From Haemonchus contortus (lineage: Eukaryota; Nematoda; Chromadorea; Rhabditida; Trichostrongylidae), in the NCBI GenBank assembly GCA_000469685.2, contig LS997567.1, forward strand, positions 28,732,712 to 28,796,711: DNA of 64,000 bases, read 5' to 3'. The position numbers were made by a program, and so were the translations under genes. The notes beneath the pieces are model-generated. The model saw only the letters and a list, made by a program, of their open reading frames with translations. It ran no database searches and was not told where the DNA came from. Each line of letters starts with the position of its first letter. The first letter of the stretch is position 1. Positions 21,295 to 31,405 of the stretch are shown here, one piece after another.

Positions 21295-22134
21295 GGATCT
21301 AGTGCGCTCGTATTTTGTCAGTGAGCAAACCGAAAAGTCTTCCTTTACAAGCTAGTATATGAGTCGTTAGAGAAGTTATTTTATATGACTCGCCTGGAAA
21401 CCCAATCGGAAAGAATAGGAAGAGTGGATATGGGCTGGTACATGTAACTATTCTATACTTCCAAGGGCCTTGGTTCCCCACATAGTGATTAATGTTATTT
21501 AACGTCACGTACGGTCGTGTACGCCTTCGCCTACACGATAACTTGTGCCTGACCTTAAACATTTACGCCAATCGCAAAATTTCTATTCAACCAGATTTTT
21601 AAGGGAATCTCAGGGGGTTGTAATACGCTTCGAAAACGCATCAGTTAATGTCGAGTTATTAAGTTGTTTCGTCAACAGCAGGGCGCTCTCTATCGCCACA
21701 CCGGAGGTAAGCCATTCAATCATGAACTCGGTCGCTCAAAGCTTCTGAATAACTCAAGCGACTTCTCAGTGCACAGCCGAAGACATCGTTTGCCTCGTGT
21801 TGTAAGGGGTCGGCACATAAAAGCACTTCTGCCGATACCTCTCCCTGGGGTGAACTTGTGACCTCTAAAGTTGATACAAGCAACGCTGTTGGGTGGAAAA
21901 ATGGCCCAGATAGGGCGTAATAAGTGCTCCAGAACCAGCTTAGCCAACGTACACATCCAGAAATACTTCTTATGGCGTTATAGAGGCTGTAGAGTTTGCA
22001 TTGCAATTCGCACTGGGACACACAAGTTGCGCACAAGCACCTCACTGTAGCCACCTGTACGCAATGGAAGAGGCATTCGGGAAGGAGGATATCACAAGAG
22101 AGCAGCTGTATTTGGACATCTCGCCCGAATCCCC
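21295..22134. repeat. Right arm of the large inverted repeat pair
   Basis: Reverse complement of the arm at 17686-18500, with additional 10-60 bp insertions. It ends 'atctcgcccgaatcccctt' directly against a (TTTA)n microsatellite. The 2.8 kb between the arms includes the promoter-like modules and copy B of the unclassified repeat. Confidence 0.7.
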
Positions 22135-22135
22135 T

Positions 22136-22174
<39 letters not shown>
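22135..22174. repeat. (TTTA)10 microsatellite
   Basis: Forty bases of uninterrupted TTTA units, followed by 'tacactcacagagtgcacc'. The short (AAAT) tract at 14318-14336 is preceded by similar sequence in the opposite orientation (cactcagatgagtgtat), suggesting both mark the same end of a dispersed repeat. Confidence 0.9.
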
Positions 22175-22919
22175 TACACTCACAGAGTGCACCCTAAAAG
22201 GAAAAACGGGGCTTAGGGTAAAAGCTAGACCATAACAAACAAATTAAATAGGCCCGCTGGATCAGGCGACATGAGAAACGGAGGATAGAAGAGGCGAAAT
22301 AGATGTAGCCCTGTTGCAGTGCAGCGCTGGCAACTAACACCCCAAGATCAAGAGAAGCCAGTATCCACACCAGTTGGCCATGGTGCCTCGTCCATAGGAG
22401 TCATAGAACAGAGTCGGCACTTCGGCACACGGGTATGCCAACCTCCCACGTGGGACCGACTCGTCGGAACAGGACAACAGAAGGCTGGAGTTAGAAGGAG
22501 CAGGCAGCACCGAACAAGGCAAGAAAGCAAGTAATCAAGTCTGCATAGAAGGAAAGAAGCAACGGGCTCACACTTACACACTTCAGCTCAGGATCCAGCA
22601 ACTGAGAAAGGAGAAAAACAAACAAACAAACAAAAAGGTAAAAACAATAACAACAAAACAAGAGACAGCACCATATGCAACAATTAGAACCAGTTATAAA
22701 GAACACAGAACGATGTAGACGAACATTGTTAGCACAACCAAACCGAGGAGCAACTCATCAATGCCATGCACAAGAAAAGCCAACAAACACCGTCCGCTGC
22801 AGTATCCGTTATCCCTATACTACACGCTAGTTCACACCACAACAAGCTGACGAGAGTGGAAGCACGAAATGGAAAATAGAAAGCCTGTAGAAAGCCTGCA
22901 AATACACGATGAAACGAGC
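22175..22919. other. No gene recognised; A-rich stretch with (CAAA)n
   Basis: A purine-rich region with a (CAAA)n tract at about 22613-22636 followed by 'aaaaacaataacaacaaaac'. The opposite-strand open frames rich in Phe, Val and Cys are translations of this simple sequence. Nothing else supports a gene. Confidence 0.4.
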
Positions 22920-23740
22920 TCAATTATCCAAGCCAAGTAACTCTATCAAATCGATTTTCCTCAATTTTCTTCTAGAGGACTCACCACTTGGCGATTGCGG
23001 TACCTCACGAGGAAGCTTCTCAAGCCATCTCGTCGTACGGAAGAAAAACGAATTAAATGTCTGCGTATAACGAAACCTGTGTATTCTCCTACTTTGGAGA
23101 ATGAACCTATTAGATCTGGCACTATTCGGACGAAAGGCCCAGTACTTGCTGGCTCTAAGCTTAACTTCCTTCCGGATGATGCGGAAACAAAAGACGAGAT
23201 CACTTACTACACGCCTTTGTCTAAGACTCGTCAAGCCAAACATTTTCAAGCGCTCCTCATAGCGAGGAATAGACTTATACTCGGTTTTGGGAAAGGATCG
23301 AAGAAACAGTATCCTAGTGAAAGTTTGTTGAACTTTTTCCAGTTTGCATATATCCTTCTTTAGTCATGGGCTCCACACTTGAGAACAATACTCTAGGTGT
23401 GGAAGAACATAGGCCTTGTAGAGTCGCACTAGGATTCTATGATCATTGCACAGTACATTTCGCAAAATTAAAAATAAAGCAACAAATGCCTTGTTAATGA
23501 CCCTATCTATATGAGCAGAGAACTTAAGATCTGAGCTGAGTAGTATGCCCAAGTCCTTCACAGAGGGAACCCATGCGAACTCAGTTCCGTTGATAGAGCA
23601 CCTCTTTAAGCAACTTTTCTTGCCGCATTCTCGTCCTACCACTTTTTGGAGCCCTACACTTCTTAAATTTGCCGATTTTCGCGATTTCTTCACACTTTTT
23701 GCACTAAACTTGAGAAACACCTCTTCTTATGCGTTTGAAA
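22920..23740 (-). mobile_element. CR1-like LINE, reverse transcriptase C-terminal fragment
   Basis: Two - strand frames cover the end of a CR1/Jockey-group reverse transcriptase. The first (23720-23364) has the thumb motif INGTEFAWVPSVKDLGILLS, DLKFSAHIDRVINKA and VRLYKAYVLPHLEYCSQVWS. The second (23249-22920) has GLTSLRQRRVVSDLVFCFRI and, near the end, a FFFRTTRWLEKLP-like tail corresponding to the family's FF..R....WN.LP. A frameshift separates them near 23300. Upstream catalytic domains are absent, as in most 5'-truncated LINE copies. Confidence 0.85.
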
Positions 23741-24335
23741 CCAGACCTCTCCAACATTATTGTGATCTGTGCCTTTACAACTTGTGCTCTAATGAGGAAA
23801 TGAAGAAACCGATAAGGTGCAGAATGTAGTGATTGCGGGTCTTGTGCAGCTTGCCGCTGACACGAGGAAATAGAGAAAGTAATCACTCATTCGCTACGTG
23901 GCTACCCTCAACACACTGCGTATCCATTTCTTTCTTTATTTTCATTCAATGTGACTGCAGCGGTTTTTACGCACCCATTCTTATAAACCGTCAAGCGTTG
24001 TGTCGGGCCACTCCGCTTTTAAAGTTATGGGTTGAACTTCTTGACGTTACGGACTGGACATCGCTATAGTAACATGGGGCAAAGAGCAGGTAAACCGAAA
24101 GCGGGATTGTTTTTTGCTCGCGGAAGAATCAATGTTTTATTCCCTCCAACGAGTGGGGTTTCCTCGTCCACATTGTCTTGCGGCAGGAAAAATTTGCGTG
24201 TTCAACGGCTCTAGCTAGAAGATTTCTATGATTTTCTGACCTTATACCACGGCATTCTACGGGACACCTGGTAGTAGGCGAGTTGTTCGAGTGTGATAGA
24301 AGAAGATTCATAGAGACTTTAATTCATTGCTACAG
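23741..24335. other. Probably intron of the rabconnectin gene; no supported exon
   Basis: A possible + strand exon at 23961-24045 (after 'gtgactgcag') would encode GFYAPILINRQALCRATPLL and KLWVELLD, which looks protein-like. Its phase does not match the next candidate exon at 24336, so I do not annotate it as coding. Confidence 0.3.
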
Positions 24336-24466
24336 TAATCAACATTTATGATCCTATGCCCTTGTACGCATCTTATTTTCAAGATCCATTCGTCTCGATT
24401 CCGCAGTCGTCTACTGGCTCATCCTGTTCTCGTGAAGGAAAATCGTTCACAGATTCGCACGACAAG
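24336..24466 (+). CDS. rbc-1: Candidate exon of rabconnectin-3 alpha homologue
   Basis: The segment lies after an acceptor 'cattgctacag' and before a donor AAG|GTTCTT. It is open in the frame that reads INIYDPMPLYASYFQDPFVS then IPQSSTGSSCSREGKSFTDS and HDK. Its 3' phase (0) agrees with the next exon whether that begins at 24541 or 24550. The content (low-complexity Ser-rich linker) is not itself diagnostic of the family, so the assignment rests on phase and position. A start codon is not expected here: this is an internal exon and the large 5' part of the gene must lie upstream. Confidence 0.45.
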
Positions 24467-24540
24467 GTTCTTTTTCTTTCTCATTGGTCATACATTTCAT
24501 ATGAGTTGAACAACTATGTCTGAGTTAGCTTGAGCTTCAG

Positions 24541-25015
24541 TTAGTCCAGCCGAATGAACCGTTGCCCGAAGTCATCACTGTGCTTCCTTCATCTTTTATA
24601 CAGGAGTTTGAAACTGAATGGATACCACCCAAAAACGATATCGTGCGATATTTTGCAAATAAGGTTTGCGAAATGCGGTCATTCATTCAAATATCTCTTT
24701 GGAAGAGGGTTGTGCATTTAGCCCTCCGTAGCTTCGAACACTGAATACAGCATCGATTTTGATTCTGACGATGAAGCCGAGTATAGCGCGTTCAGCATGG
24801 TAGATCACGAGAGGTGAGTTCTCGAATTTGCCTATCATTTCAGCTCTGTAAGTGCTTGCTGTATGTAGTGATATGGGTTCTCAGTCAGAGTATTTTTAGT
24901 AATGAAAATACAAACCCGAAGTCATTCGCTTGGCAGCTGCTCCGTCTTGCGCTCGTTGAACACCAGATCTTCAGAATACGACAATTCTTGTCTATTGCAG
25001 GATTTGATTCCTATG
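24541..25015 (+). CDS. rbc-1: Rabconnectin-3 alpha (DMXL) homologue, exons 24541-24663, 24722-24813, 24900-25015
   Basis: Three exons join in frame across introns of 58 bp (24664-24721) and 86 bp (24814-24899). The first has two possible acceptors (24541 or 24550, same frame) and reads PLPEVITVLPSSFIQEFETE then WIPPKNDIVRYFANK. The second is an acidic linker (SIDFDSDDEAEYSAFSMVDH). The third reads SFAWQLLRLALVEHQIFRIR then QFLSIAGFDSY, which is the conserved helical segment that precedes the C-terminal WD repeats in DMXL1/2. It ends TAT G|gtaagg in phase 1. Rabconnectin-3 alpha works with rabconnectin-3 beta (WDR7) in assembling the V-ATPase on endomembranes and synaptic vesicles. Family identity is strong; the symbol follows C. 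elegans usage and is inferred. Confidence 0.8.
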
Positions 25016-25355
25016 GTAAGGTATATCATCAATGAAAACGGTGCAGGAATATCTGGCAAAGATTTCCAGTTTTTCGTTTTTCTTATTGTCTTCATATCAT
25101 GAGGCAGCTTATTTGGCACGTACTATGAATGCTGCTTGACCACCCGTGCTTGATTTCTCTTTCTGACATGAGTATCTTAATCTGAGGTAACTTCAAATTT
25201 GTTTACAAATAATGGTCATTAGGTTAGTTCGTCCGTTCGCAATTATATGCGCAGTGGTGTACGCGTCTCGCGACGCTTACTCCAGTCTTCATTATGAATT
25301 TCTACATTTCCTTTTTTGTGCAAAACCTTTTTTGAAGGTGGGGGTTACCCTTGTA

Positions 25356-25512
25356 GTTTTTTTTTGAAACCTTCGATATGCTGCGAAGAGGAGCAACACG
25401 AAGGAGTTGGGCATATGGTCTCACCACGTTTTGTAGATATCGTGGTGAGACCATATGCCCAAATCCTTCGTGTTGCTCCTCTTCGCAGCATATCGAAGGT
25501 TTCAAAAAAAAC
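25356..25512. repeat. Perfect-arm hairpin, about 73 bp arms
   Basis: The left arm (25357-25431) and right arm (25441-25512) are inverted copies through 'ttgaaaccttcgatatgctg', 'cgaagaggagcaacacgaag' and 'gggcatatggtctcaccacg', with a 9-10 base loop and only one or two mismatches. Open frames from the two strands are the same hairpin read twice. No target duplication is clear because both ends are homopolymer T or A. Confidence 0.85.
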
Positions 25513-25576
25513 CAAAGATAAGGGATAAAGTGTTTGGCGTTCATCAATACTATACTAGGGATGCGCCTCCGCATCC

Positions 25577-25860
25577 GACTACCAGAATCGTAGTGGCGGT
25601 CCAGAACACTGGCGTATTAATTTTTTCTTTGTGAATTCTCTTTTGTTAATTTTTTTATAATGACGTGCGTCGGCCAGCCAAGGTACAGGTCAAAGGCTTT
25701 CTTATGGCCACTCGAGCCTGATACCAATCAACCGACATTGGTGCTAAGTTCGCTCCGCTGAGTGTCGACCCTAGATTCGAACCCAGGACCAAGCTTGTGG
25801 GATTTTGCGCCACGTGCCACTGCTGACAACTTCTTCACTGAGGATTTCCTCTTTGAAGGA
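25577..25860 (-). repeat. tRNA-like repeat (SINE-type), - strand
   Basis: On the - strand 'gtgccacgtg..' is followed by 'cttggtcctgggttcgaatc' with a good B box (GGGTTCGAATC, 25774-25784 on the + strand as GATTCGAACCC). The opposite end 'gatgcgcctccgcatccgac' and 'agaatcgtagtggcg' are shared with 57740-57810, so this is a dispersed family. The tRNA cloverleaf is incomplete, so it is not a functional tRNA gene. Confidence 0.55.
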
Positions 25861-26099
25861 TTCATAGCTTTTTGATGACGTGGCTACTGGCGCGACCCAT
25901 GGTGGTGGATTAGGGATAGTTCGCAAATCAAAAGTCACCCGTCCTAGGTCAGAGACGCAGGTGGAGCCAGGGGATGCACTTACTATTTCTGCTGTGTTGG
26001 ATCGATTTACTCCTTCTGTCTCCTCGCAAACTCAGAGCCCACCTAGCCCTCCAGTAAAGTGCCTGGCGAGGTTTTTGTGGCTATTCAAATGTAAATTCA

Positions 26100-27440
26100 A
26101 GTAATGGGCCTCATTGCTGAAGGCAAAAGAGCCCTAATGCATTAGCGCTCGGAAGGGATCAAAAATTTAAAGGTCATACCAGGTTGCCTAGAAGAAGGAC
26201 TAAGGTGGTGATCTGTACTGCCAGTGCACCAACGCTTAAAACGCAAGCCCTTATGGGAGACCTGATGCCGCAAACCAGAAAGATCAGGTCATTGAATGAC
26301 CGAGACAAAAAGGCATGACCCGCTGATTTCGAACTGGAGAAGGGCAGATTTTGATTTGAAGGGCTGTTCTTTGGACCTGCGACAGCAGAGTGAATATGCC
26401 CTCGTTGAAACGCACTTGATCATAAACACCGATTCGTATGAAAACTCAACAACTCGAATCCCGCGGGCGGTTAAGAAGATGCGACAAAAACAGAGAACCA
26501 ACAATCCTTGTCGCCCGCGCACGAACATCAAGCAGCTAAAAAGAAGAGCTGAGAGCGTTTCTATGGACCTGAGATAGGCTCTACAGACAAGACAATTACT
26601 TTTTGAAGGCCACTGTCGCTACCCTCAACTTGGCCTCAGGAGAACGCTTGAAGAGCTGCATGTCGGAACTAACATTACGGAATGGAATAAAGAGGGTGAA
26701 GGCTCTCCGAGTTTATTGTGTCATACCACACCGTCCATGGAAATTTGCACATCTAGAAGCCCTCCCGATTACGATGAATTGGGAGTCACTTGGTGGTTAG
26801 TTCCAAAACGAATTAGATCGCATCATTTCCAGTCAAAAGTTTTGCCTGACTGATGTCGGTCTTATTCCAAAGTTCTACTCTGGATCAAACATCGCCCTCT
26901 TCGCGCTGGATTCCAATTCTCAATGCGTGGGGAGTGAGCTACACAATTCAGGGAGCACACCCGTGACCGACATAATCGAAACCACTTCGCTTCATTTGCG
27001 AATTTTTAGGAAGGGAAGTCTACAACTGACCAGAGGACGTCTCTCTTCGGATACTCTCAAGCTGATTCGCTGGCATAGCGCGAACTACCGGCAGTCACCA
27101 GTAGATGTCCGGATTGGTGAAGCTGGGCAGAGAAGCACAAAGGAAAATCTAAATGAGGAAAGCAGCTGTCATGGACAGCTGAGGCCGAGAAGAACATTCG
27201 CAAAGTCAGAGCTTCCCCAGCTGCAAAGCCAAGATGACTTCCCTCCGTCCTTCCAACGGAACAGTTACTGCATCTCAAAGGATTGGAAATTATCATCTAC
27301 GACTCTTACTCTAATCTCTTCGAGAGCTACATCTACTTGCCTAGCTACCCCTAGGCATTACAACTATGTCCTTTCTCCGGTTTTCTCTTCCGGAATTTGC
27401 CTTGCAATCTCGCCGATGAAGAATTGTATGGCGTCTGGTT
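26100..27440 (+). mobile_element. RTE-like LINE remnant, endonuclease to pre-RT
   Basis: Reading + with frameshifts gives the end of an APE endonuclease: LTDVGLIPKFYSGSN in one frame continuing as HRPLRAGFQFSMRGE in another, matching the RTE pattern (L)TDV..P.F..GSDHRLLRA.F. Further on, near 27285, the frame reading IYDSYSNLFESYIYLP resembles the segment before the reverse transcriptase. The 5' part near 26180-26330 is weaker. The piece ends near 27440 at 'ttatttatatataata'. A + strand RTE reverse-transcriptase fragment lies at 33000-33880 and may be the rest of the same element. Confidence 0.6.
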
Positions 27441-27879
27441 TTCATTTTATTTATATATAATATACGTCATATAAGACAGCGTTGAAAAGGAAAACAGAAA
27501 CAACGACAGCAACACAACACATTACGATAGAACAACAAATTTTGAGAACGGTGGCTACTATGCTTGTAAAATATTTTTACCAACTGCCCGTTTGAAAGAG
27601 CTCAGAGCCTCGGATGCTAAGAGCCTTGCTAGTTTGCAAGTATGCAAGACCAGCCCTTGGGCCTTGAAAAGGATAATTTGAGCTGACTACCCCTTATTTT
27701 GGAAGGAATCAATGAGCAGCAATCCGAAAAACTAACCGCGGTTTTGCCTGTCAGCAAGTTGTGTATCATGCACATGTCAAAGAGCCTGCTCCTAGACTGT
27801 AGTGAAGGCATATTGAAATACTTGTTTCTAACTACGGCCGAGTTTTCGAAAACAGAAAACCTCCCTGGCGAATTAACTT

Positions 27880-30032
27880 TCCGAGTGGAACTGTTCTGAA
27901 CCCTCTAGCACCACAATGTTCTTCTTTTTATTTGGGCAGACAACGACGGTTCCACTTTCCATGAGTGAACGGACATAGGACGAACAAGTACATTTGTATC
28001 CTATGTGGTGAGCGCTGGTACGTACGGTACGGTATAGAGCAATACGCTGGATATGGCTACAATGAGACGAGAAGTCGAGTTTGTCATTGTGATGGAAGCC
28101 CAAATCCCTGACCCCTCTCATTTTCTTGATCTCGACGCCCTCCATGAAGTACGAGGCACTACCAGGGGAGGAAAATACACGCATATGAGGCGTCTTAGTA
28201 TGGGAGAGAAGGAGTTGCCACTCTTCAGACCACTGAATTAGTCCATCATTTGCAGCCTGTAATCAAGAGAATCCCTGAAAGTCTTAATGACTTTATAGAG
28301 CTTCAGATCATCAGCATATTGTCTGCAACCGACATTAAACTGGCTACAGCAGCATCCCAGGTCAGCCGAATAAATAATAAACAGTATTGGTGACAATACT
28401 CCGCCTTGTGGAAACCACTATGACATTTGAAAACATCAGAGTAAGCAGAGTTTATACGCACATGAAAGGTTCTGTAACTAAACTTCCGTATTCATCTGCA
28501 AACTTTATCGTGGAATCCCAGTAGCTGCAGCTTATACAACAGCTTCTTGTGGCTGACTTTATCAAATGCCCTTCCAAAAAGATTCGTAGTTTCTGACTTT
28601 CTCTTCACAAAACTATGTTGTGAGGTTGGTACTATTAGGTGTGTGCATTAATTTCCGCCGTTTTTTGCGTGCAAAAACGTATTTATTACAAAATTGAAAG
28701 CAAACATACATCGACCAATGTATCGCCCATCGTTAGCTGCAACTTCTTGCCATCTTTCTGGTATCTTGCTGTCTCCGGGTCTAAAAAAAGTCTTCATTTT
28801 CTGAGGCAATCCTGTTATCCACCCATTTTCGCACTTCGGCATTCCGGAAGCGTGCATCTGCCAAACTGACTTGCACGGACCGGAATAGGTGGTAATCAGA
28901 AAGAGCAAGATCCGGAGAGTATGCGGCTGAACAAGCTGATCCCATCCAGCAACTGCAATTTTTTATAAGGACATTTTTCGCAACATGCGGACTCTCATGT
29001 TCGTGGTGGAACAGCACCTCATGACATTTTTTTCGCGATTGACGGCTGCTTGTAGGTGAGAGCATACTACAAGCTGTCAAGTTGGTGTTCGTAGCGGTCA
29101 GCAGTAACAGTTTCGTTCGGGCTCAGCAGCTCATAGTACACAACATCCTTTTGGTCCCACCACCAAATGCACTCACAGCATCACTTTTTGGCAATGGACA
29201 CTCCGCTTTCGTTGCAAATTTTCGAGTGAAGAGAAAACCGTTTCGGCAGGCTCGTTCAGATGAAGCTTGCCCTACATAAAAGCATCCGGTGGGCTTCAGT
29301 GCCAGTTTTCTTGAAATCAAACAGCAGGAGAAGCCCCCCCCCCCGTTCCATGACCAATCAGTCTGAGAGCAACGGGATTTTGGAGAAAACTGATATGTCT
29401 GCTCCTGACTAGGTAGCCAATACCCTATTTTACAGAATATGACAGATTTCACGGGTGAACCTCTAACATGGTCCGCGCAACGACCCTTCGAATTCGGCGG
29501 CGGAAATTAATGCACACACCTAATATGTTGTTCTCATTTAAATACAGGTTAATGTGAGCTTTAAGAATTTTTCCAAAAAGTTTGAAGATATAGATGCAAC
29601 GCTCATTGGCCTGTAGTTGGAAATGCCCGAAGAAGCATCACTTTCACGTACAGGAGTAATAGATGAATGCCTTCAGAGCCTTCAGAGGCGAGGCACCTGG
29701 AGAACGTAATAGACTGGTTGAACAAATAAGAAAGTGGAAAAGCGATAGCATGAGAAACATTCTTCGCGAATGCAAATGCAAATCAGGTGTTATCAAATAC
29801 TAGGATGGCTACCTCGCTAAAAAATTATAGGTTTCATTCGGGTTGAAATAGGGGAACGTCTGCATCTTAGAACATACTGTGGGAGCCAATGCCGGGAGTT
29901 TATTGTCATCATTCAGGTATGCTTTGGTTAATTCTTTTGCAAAAACATCGGCCTTATCACGGTCATTCAACATGATTCTTCCATTGAACTTTGAATCAGA
30001 AAAACTAGCTCTATCATGTAACTTATCAGGCA
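27880..30032 (-). mobile_element. CR1-like LINE, interrupted
   Basis: On the - strand the order is: upstream ORF2 segment (30032-29820; MLNDRDKADVFAKELTKAYL), early reverse transcriptase (29800-29524), an interrupting mariner derivative (28635-29523), then the RT palm (28634-28250) with PQGG-like sequence and the box YADDLKLYK, both aspartates intact, followed by the thumb region (28184-27873; YFMEGVEIKKMRGVRDLGF). Frameshifts and stops separate the parts. The right part is overlapped by the foldback beginning at 30033. CR1-group LINEs move by reverse transcription; this copy is inactive. Confidence 0.75.
28635..29523 (-). mobile_element. Deleted mariner (889 bp) with perfect ends and TA duplication
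   Basis: The ends begin TTAGGTGTGTGCATTAATTT on both sides and continue identically for at least 26 bp, flanked by TA (28633-28634 and 29524-29525). Internal - strand fragments of an irritans-type mariner transposase are visible in different frames: WWDQKDVVYYELLSPNETVT near 29140, then DRYEHQLDSL and a stop; HEHESPHVAKN where the family has D(N)ARPH; YSPDLALSDYHLFRSVQ near 28880; and KWVDNRIASENEDFF. The N-terminal half is replaced or deleted, including a run of 11 C residues at 29334-29344. It inserted into a CR1 LINE. Confidence 0.85.
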
Positions 30033-31157
30033 AGGGTTTCAACTTCCCATGGAACATTGAAAATAGACATAGGTATATCGATAGGGCCTGAAAAATTATT
30101 AACAAATATGGAAATTGAAATTGCAAAATGAGTCTACCAAAAAAGTTGTAAGCGTTCAAAGTTCGCATGCGTAAAGCATGGAGCGATAGTGCCAGTTGGT
30201 AAGCGCAGTTTCCCGCAGTGGTTCAAGGGTCATCGTGGCGTAGTGGCAGTGCTCTCCGTTTTCAGGTGAGCGCTGAGGGTTTGCTCCCCGTTGTCGTTTT
30301 CGTTTTTGAAAAACGTGCTTTCATCCGAATAAAAGCTCCTGAACCATTTTTTCTCACTAATTTAAGTCAGCGCTTTGTTTCGGCTATCATTTGCGATCAC
30401 CTGTCTATCACCCACCACCGCTCCTATTTGAAATTTCTCGAGGTGGGGTGGAGGGGAAAAGCCGAATCACTTAAAACAGATATGCGTGAAAAACTGAATA
30501 CTGAGAAACAATCCAAGAAATGAGTGAAGCAGATATGTTGTTAACAAAATGCGCACCTCATACGTACATGCTGTCTCTCTACAACCGTGAATCAGATATA
30601 CAGTCGATCCGAGACCAAGAAATACACGTTTTCTCTACCCATTCTGTGGGTCGTTTCATCACTGTTGAGTTTTGTCGCGTGTCCGAGAGTATTTCACTTT
30701 AGGAGTGGGTATGTGTGTTTCGGTATTGAAAATCAAAAAACGTCACTAAAATGACAAGGGGAAGTTTTAAATAAGTGCGGTGATAGGTGATAGACAGGTG
30801 ATCGCAGATGATAGCCGAAATAAAGCGTCAAAGTGCGGAAAAACGGTTTAGTAGCGTTTATTCGGATGAAAGCACGTCTTACAAAAACGAAATCAACAAC
30901 GGGGAGCAAACCCTCACCGCTCACCTGGAGATGGAGAGCACTGCCACTACGCCATAAAAGCCCTTGTGGCGCTGCGAGCAACTGCGCTTATCAACTGGAA
31001 CTGTCTCTCCATGCTTCAAGCATGCAAACTTCGACTGCTCAGACCTTTTTCGGTGGACTCACTTTGCAGTTTAAATTTCCATATTTGTTAATACTTTCCA
31101 GGCCCCATCGATATACTTACGTCTCTATTCAAAGTTCCTTGGGAAGTTGAAACCATT
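30033..31157. repeat. 1.1 kb foldback with tRNA-like modules in both arms
   Basis: The left arm (30033-30445) and right arm (about 30752-31157) are inverted copies with moderate divergence: 'ggtttcaacttcccatgg(g)aac', 'aacaaatatggaaatt', 'gcatgc..catgga(g)', 'gcgtagtggcagtgctctcc' and 'atcacctgtctatcac'. Each arm holds a tRNA-like unit: A box TGGCGTAGTGG (30236-30246) and a degenerate B box GGGTTTGCTCC (30277-30287). A second A-box-like 'gccagttggtaagcg' precedes it. About 300 bp of unrelated sequence lies between the arms. It looks like two SINE-bearing elements in inverted orientation or one foldback transposon that captured a tRNA-like unit. Confidence 0.75.
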
Positions 31158-31405
31158 TCCTGGTTAGACCTCGAATATTTGTAAAAACGTTACTTATCCT
31201 TGGATTCGACTATTGTTTTTTCGATGCTCTTATTGTATTTCGATACTCTCTCAGAGAACACCTTTGAGAAAGTTTGGAATTCTGACCAGTCACCTCTCAG
31301 CTTGGCATACTGTAGTAGACACTCCTTATGATCCATCATATTTCTAAGATAGGAGGGTAGATTAGGCCTGCTAGGAAAGACATAAGCCCACGGAATATAC
31401 AACTA

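Noticed and set aside
23961..24045. Possible extra rabconnectin exon (GFYAPILINRQAL..KLWVELLD)
   Set aside because: Good acceptor and protein-like content, but its end phase does not fit the next exon at 24336 and the donor is weak. It needs transcript support.
25302..25574. Similar open frames on both strands (KPSICCEEEQHEG..)
   Set aside because: Same hairpin arm read from both strands.
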